Assembly: GCA_003552765.1 (NCBI GenBank)
Contig: PUOI01000330.1
Span: 1 to 8,008 of the forward strand
Source of the DNA: Candidatus Hydrogenedentota bacterium
Lineage (GTDB): Bacteria; Hydrogenedentota; Hydrogenedentia; Hydrogenedentales; SLHB01
Reading direction: 5' to 3'
DNA: 8,008 bases
Below the pieces are notes generated by a model. The model had not been told where the DNA came from, ran no database searches, and was given only the letters and a program-made list of their open reading frames with translations. This document shows positions 5,650 to 8,008 of this stretch, in pieces. Position numbers and translations under genes: made by a program. How positions within the stretch are numbered: the stretch's first letter is position 1; the number at the start of each line of letters is the position of its first letter.

Positions 5650-6618
5650 ATGACGCAAGTTCGAGTCGCTTTCGTAGGTTGCGGCGGGGCGCAACGGGAG
5701 CATTATCGACACCTCAGCGAACGGGACGACGTGGAGCTGGTGGGGCACTGTGATGTCGATGGCGACCGGGCCGCGGCCGCGGCGGATCGGTATGGCGGCG
5801 AGGCGTTCACGGACCATGAGACGATGTATGAGCAGACGCGGCCCAGCGCGGTCTACGTCTGCGTGCCCCCGTTCGCTCACAGCGGCCCCGAGGAGGGCGC
5901 GGCCATGCGGGGAATCCATCTCTTCGTGGAAAAGCCCATCGCGCTTGACCGGCGAACCGCCAAGCGCATCTCGGCCACCATCCGGAAGGCCAAGATCATC
6001 ACATCGGTGGGGTATTGCTGGCGGTACTTTGACACGGTGGAGCACGCCCGCAAGCTGATCAAGACCAAGGCGGTCTGTCTTGTCCGGGGGTACTGGGACG
6101 GTCCGATGTCCGATGTCTGGTGGTGGCGCAGACAGGACAAGAGCGGCGGCCAGCTTATGGAGCAGACCACGCACATTGTGGATCTCGTGCGCCATCTCTG
6201 CGGCGAAGTGGCCGAGGTGCACGCCATTGGCTCCACGGGTTGCATGTCGCAGGTCCCGGATTTCGACATTCACGACAGCAGCGTGGCCACCCTGCAATTG
6301 AAGAACGGCGCCGCTGGCGTGGTCACCTCTGTGTGCGTGGCGAATAACGCGGGGGTGAAGGCGGGGGTGGAGGTCGTGACGCCCGAGGCGGTGTTCACGC
6401 TGGAGCATGGCAAACTCACCGTGCGGGAGGATGGGAAAACCACCGAATACGAACCCCGCGCTGATGTCTATGCGGAACAGACGGACGCGTTTATCGAATC
6501 CGTCAAGACCGGACGCAAGAAGCGAATCCGGTCCACCTATGCCGATGCGCTTAAGACGTTTCTTGTGACTTGCGCCGCCAACGAATCCATGGCGTCGGGC
6601 CTGCCCGTGAAACCGTAA
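5650..6618 (+). CDS. Gfo/Idh/MocA-family NAD(P)-dependent oxidoreductase
   Basis: This is a 322-residue soluble dehydrogenase of the Gfo/Idh/MocA family, whose members oxidise or reduce sugars, inositols and related polyols with a tightly bound nicotinamide cofactor. The N-terminal Rossmann fold begins with VRVAFVGCGGAQREHY (4-19). The strand end CVPPFAHS lies at 71-78 and the catalytic EKP motif (FVEKPIA) at 92-98. The C-terminal alpha/beta sheet domain contains GGQLMEQTTHIVDLVRHLCGE (about 166-186), with His175 at the usual catalytic position. The ATG at 5650 has an excellent AGGGGA site 7 nt upstream, and similarity starts immediately. The length is slightly short for the family (about 330-400). 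The substrate cannot be read from sequence. It is divergent from motA and convergent with the IIA/zinc-ribbon gene, and no transporter or sugar operon is visible nearby. Confidence 0.9.
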   Translation: MTQVRVAFVGCGGAQREHYRHLSERDDVELVGHCDVDGDRAAAAADRYGGEAFTDHETMYEQTRPSAVYVCVPPFAHSGPEEGAAMRGIHLFVEKPIALDRRTAKRISATIRKAKIITSVGYCWRYFDTVEHARKLIKTKAVCLVRGYWDGPMSDVWWWRRQDKSGGQLMEQTTHIVDLVRHLCGEVAEVHAIGSTGCMSQVPDFDIHDSSVATLQLKNGAAGVVTSVCVANNAGVKAGVEVVTPEAVFTLEHGKLTVREDGKTTEYEPRADVYAEQTDAFIESVKTGRKKRIRSTYADALKTFLVTCAANESMASGLPVKP

Positions 6619-6625
6619 AGACAAG

Positions 6626-6653
6626 TCCGGACCTGGAGATTCACTGGTCCGGA
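6626..6653 (-). terminator. Hairpin between convergent genes, likely terminator (better in minus direction)
   Basis: A perfect 8-bp stem TCCGGACC (6626-6633) / GGTCCGGA (6646-6653) encloses a 12-base loop. It begins 8 bases after the oxidoreductase stop. Read on the minus strand, the stem is followed by CTTGTCTTTA, a weak U-rich tail. On the plus strand no T-run follows. It could end transcription from both sides, but only the minus-strand form resembles a factor-independent terminator. Confidence 0.5.
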
Positions 6654-6692
6654 AAATCGGACAAAGACGCCGCGTCCCCCGTTGCGCCCGTC

Positions 6693-6722
6693 CGAAGCTG
6701 GCGAAGCCCTTCCCCAGCTTCG
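6693..6722. terminator. Second hairpin in the convergent gap
   Basis: A 9-bp stem cgaagctgg (6693-6701) / ccagcttcg (6714-6722) encloses 12 bases that can form a further short gaa/ttc pairing. It starts 23 bases downstream of the minus-strand gene's stop. Neither strand shows a T-run after it. It may block 3' exonucleases or assist termination together with the hairpin at 6626-6653. Confidence 0.4.
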
Positions 6723-6745
6723 TCAGGCCCCCCACCCCCGGTGTC

Positions 6746-7582
6746 TCACACCACGTAGATGTAGCGGCGGCAATTCGAGCATGTGTGAATGTGGTCGGAA
6801 TCCTGGCGGATCTGCTGCACGAACTTCGAGGGAAGCCGCATGAAACAGCCTTGGCAGGTATCCCCTTCCACGGGAACCAACGCGGGGGCTTGCGCCTTCA
6901 TCAGTTTGTCGTAATGGGCAAGGAGGCGCGGCTGCACCATCGACCGGATGCCTTCCATCCGCTTGCGAATCTGCGCCTTGCCGGTCTTTGCATTGTCCAA
7001 CATCTCTTGGCAAAGTTGGAGCCGGGCCAGCAGGATGAGGTCCGCGTGCGCATCGGGCGTATCCTCGATGCCGGGCTCGGCGGGAACGCCTTCGTCGCCG
7101 GGTTCACCCTCGACTTGCGAGAAGGCGGTGGAAATGCGTTCCAGAATAGAAAACATGCTCTCGGCGTCCTCGGCCTGGAGCATGTCGTTGAGATGATTCG
7201 GGTTGCTTAAGAGCTTGGCGACGGTGGCGATGAAATTGAGGTAGGCCGTCTGCTCGGATGGCGGATAACAGATAAGAAAGATCAGATGGACGGGCGTGCG
7301 ATCCACGGCCATGAAATCCAGCCCATGGGGGATGCGGCCCACGGCGCACGCCATCTGCTTCATCCCCGGCACCCGCGCGTGCGGCACCGCGATCCCGCGG
7401 CCGATGCCCGTGCTCTCCGTGCTTTCCCGCGCCATGATCTGGTCCATGGCGGGGTTCATGCTGTCCTGCATCTTCTTCTTTTCAAACAGGACATGTGTAA
7501 GCTCCTTTAGTGCATCCGCCTTGTTCTTCGCGTTCATCTCGGGCAGGATGCACGCTGTGTTAATATATTTTGTTAAGATCAT
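6746..7582 (-). CDS. PtsN-like PTS IIA domain fused to a C-terminal C4 zinc ribbon
   Basis: The 278-residue product has two recognisable parts. Residues 1-153 form a fructose/nitrogen-type PTS EIIA (type 2) domain. ESTGIGRGIAVPHARVPG (56-73) carries His68 at the position of the phosphorylated histidine of PtsN/FruA-type IIA. An acidic, proline-rich linker follows (about 157-178), then a helical charged segment (about 180-232). The C-terminal ribbon (243-276) has Cys243, Cys246, Cys268 and Cys271 in CQGC...CSNC and ends RRYIYV, like the zf-RING_7/DUF164 C4 zinc-ribbon family. PtsN alone is about 150-160 residues. The ATG at 7580-7582 has GAAAGG about 8 nt upstream. A longer in-frame start at 7774 would add residues unlike the family. 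No EIIB or EIIC gene is near, so a regulatory rather than transport role is likely. Target and phosphodonor are unknown. Confidence 0.85.
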   Translation of the reverse strand: MILTKYINTACILPEMNAKNKADALKELTHVLFEKKKMQDSMNPAMDQIMARESTESTGIGRGIAVPHARVPGMKQMACAVGRIPHGLDFMAVDRTPVHLIFLICYPPSEQTAYLNFIATVAKLLSNPNHLNDMLQAEDAESMFSILERISTAFSQVEGEPGDEGVPAEPGIEDTPDAHADLILLARLQLCQEMLDNAKTGKAQIRKRMEGIRSMVQPRLLAHYDKLMKAQAPALVPVEGDTCQGCFMRLPSKFVQQIRQDSDHIHTCSNCRRYIYVV

Positions 7583-7680
7583 ATAGAAAACCTTTCTTTT
7601 TACTAAAGCATAATTGGCATTGCCCCTATGGCGAGGAAAGGGATTCGAGTGGAGCGCCCCTCTCCTGAAGCAATTAGTGT

Positions 7681-7710
7681 AACATATTGGGGTTGACATC
7701 GTGCAATCAA
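7681..7710 (-). promoter_or_regulatory. Possible sigma-70 promoter for the IIA/zinc-ribbon gene
   Basis: On the minus strand, TTGATT (plus 7705-7710) and TATGTT (plus 7681-7686) are 18 nt apart, each 4 of 6 to consensus. The leader to the ATG at 7582 would be about 90 nt. The -35 lies inside one arm of the inverted repeat 7699-7754, which would let a repeat-binding protein control it. The match is modest. Confidence 0.28.
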
Positions 7711-7754
7711 GACGTTCCGCCCGAATCGCCGCTTGATTCAAGGCGCAAGCACGA
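7699..7754. repeat. Compound inverted repeat in the divergent region
   Basis: The arm tcgtgcaatcaag (7699-7711) pairs with cttgatt (7732-7738) and, after a 10-base bulge, gcacga (7749-7754). This gives 13 matched pairs in two blocks of 7 and 6. No T-run follows on either strand. It may be an operator or an RNA structure in the leader region of one of the divergent genes. Confidence 0.4.
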
Positions 7755-7762
7755 CAGGGGTC

Positions 7763-7774
7763 TTGCACGTGCAA
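7763..7774. promoter_or_regulatory. 12-bp perfect palindrome TTGCACGTGCAA, candidate operator
   Basis: The sequence is its own reverse complement over 12 bases, and the half-site CGTGCAA also occurs at 7700-7706. It lies 15 bp upstream of the TATAAAAT at 7790-7797 and overlaps where a -35 element would be. This is a usual place for an operator or activator site. The regulator is not known. Confidence 0.45.
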
Positions 7775-7789
7775 CCCAGAGCTGTGTAG

Positions 7790-7797
7790 TATAAAAT
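7790..7797 (+). promoter_or_regulatory. Candidate -10 element for the right-edge gene
   Basis: TATAAAAT contains a 5 of 6 match to TATAAT. It lies about 70 bp upstream of the ATG at 7867. No good -35 occurs at 16-18 nt. TTGCAC at 7763-7768 is 21 nt away, which is too far. The expected -35 position falls in the palindrome 7763-7774, so an activator-dependent promoter is possible. Confidence 0.35.
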
Positions 7798-7866
7798 CTC
7801 ACGGCTTCGAGACAGCACGGCCTAACCACTCAACAAGCTAAATGTCCGCCATAAGGCTAGAACGCT

Positions 7867-8008
7867 ATGGGTCTAGAGCAGTTATTTTACTTATTCAGCA
7901 TACCTGTTGCGGCGATAACCTTTATTGTCTCCCTTGTTGAGCTGCGTAAAAAGTTGGCAAAATCGGATGACGGCCAAGCAGAAAGCCGTCAGGCCGAATC
8001 TATCCAAA
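7867..8008 (+). CDS. N-terminal part of a small membrane-anchored protein (runs off the right edge)
   Basis: I do not recognise this gene. The 47 visible codons begin MGLEQLFYLFSIPVAAITFI. One hydrophobic segment (about 5-24) is followed by ELRKKLAKSDDGQAES, a positively charged and then polar stretch. This looks like an N-terminal membrane anchor with its soluble part on the cytoplasmic side. An AAGG (7853-7856) lies 10 nt before the ATG, a weak site. Third positions are only about half G or C, clearly lower than in the other genes here, hinting at a different origin or low selection. The frame is open to the window end. An overlapping ATG at 7842 opens a frame of only about 33 codons and is less likely. 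Confidence 0.5.
   Translation, partial: MGLEQLFYLFSIPVAAITFIVSLVELRKKLAKSDDGQAESRQAESIQ

Noticed and set aside
5635..6735. 366-codon minus-strand frame opposite the oxidoreductase
   Set aside because: The plus strand shows a complete Gfo/Idh/MocA protein with EKP motif and a strong ribosome binding site. The reverse frame is its shadow.
7693..7698. Perfect TTGACA on the plus strand as a -35 element
   Set aside because: No -10-like hexamer lies 15-19 nt downstream. The DNA there is GC-rich (tccgcc).
7842..7943. Alternative short ORF beginning atgtccgcc
   Set aside because: It stops after about 33 codons, is cysteine-rich at its end and has no ribosome binding site. The overlapping frame from 7867 looks like a membrane protein and stays open.

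Overview
This window looks like a chromosomal piece of a flagellated, GC-rich bacterium with a strong G/C preference at third codon positions. The flagellar genes keep the motA-motB-fliL-(fliM)-fliN-fliO-fliP order known from spirochaetes, Firmicutes and Thermotogales. Gfo/Idh/MocA oxidoreductases and zinc-ribbon proteins of the kind seen here are common in PVC-type phyla and Hydrogenedentota-like lineages. The phylum is only a guess, because no marker gene is present.

Layout. Positions 1-555 (minus) hold the N-terminal 185 codons of mtnA (methylthioribose-1-phosphate isomerase, methionine salvage). Positions 676-5067 (minus) hold a six-gene flagellar cluster, read in the order motA, motB, fliL, fliN, fliO, fliP. 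The stator pair is nearly abutting, and fliL/fliN and fliN/fliO overlap. Two wider gaps interrupt the cluster. After motB, the gap is an open frame in phase with motB beyond its TGA stop. Between fliO and fliP there is a GNRA-capped hairpin. fliM, fliQ and fliR are absent.

Positions 5068-5649 are a 582-bp divergent control region with a candidate extended -10 promoter for each side, a perfect 7-bp inverted repeat and a foldable leader. Positions 5650-6618 (plus) encode a Gfo/Idh/MocA-family NAD(P)-dependent oxidoreductase. It converges on a minus-strand gene (6746-7582) that fuses a PtsN-like PTS IIA domain to a C-terminal C4 zinc ribbon. Two hairpins separate them. Positions 7583-7866 are a second divergent control region with a 12-bp palindrome and a compound inverted repeat. 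It leads into the start of a small membrane-anchored protein cut by the right edge (7867-8008, plus), whose codon use is more AT-rich than its neighbours.

How the genes work together. MotA/MotB form the ion-driven stator, FliL is the stator-associated membrane protein, FliN belongs to the C-ring switch, and FliO/FliP build the export gate. The oxidoreductase, the IIA/zinc-ribbon protein and mtnA have no evident functional link to motility. The most unusual items are the IIA/zinc-ribbon fusion, the motB post-stop frame and the control region at 7699-7797.
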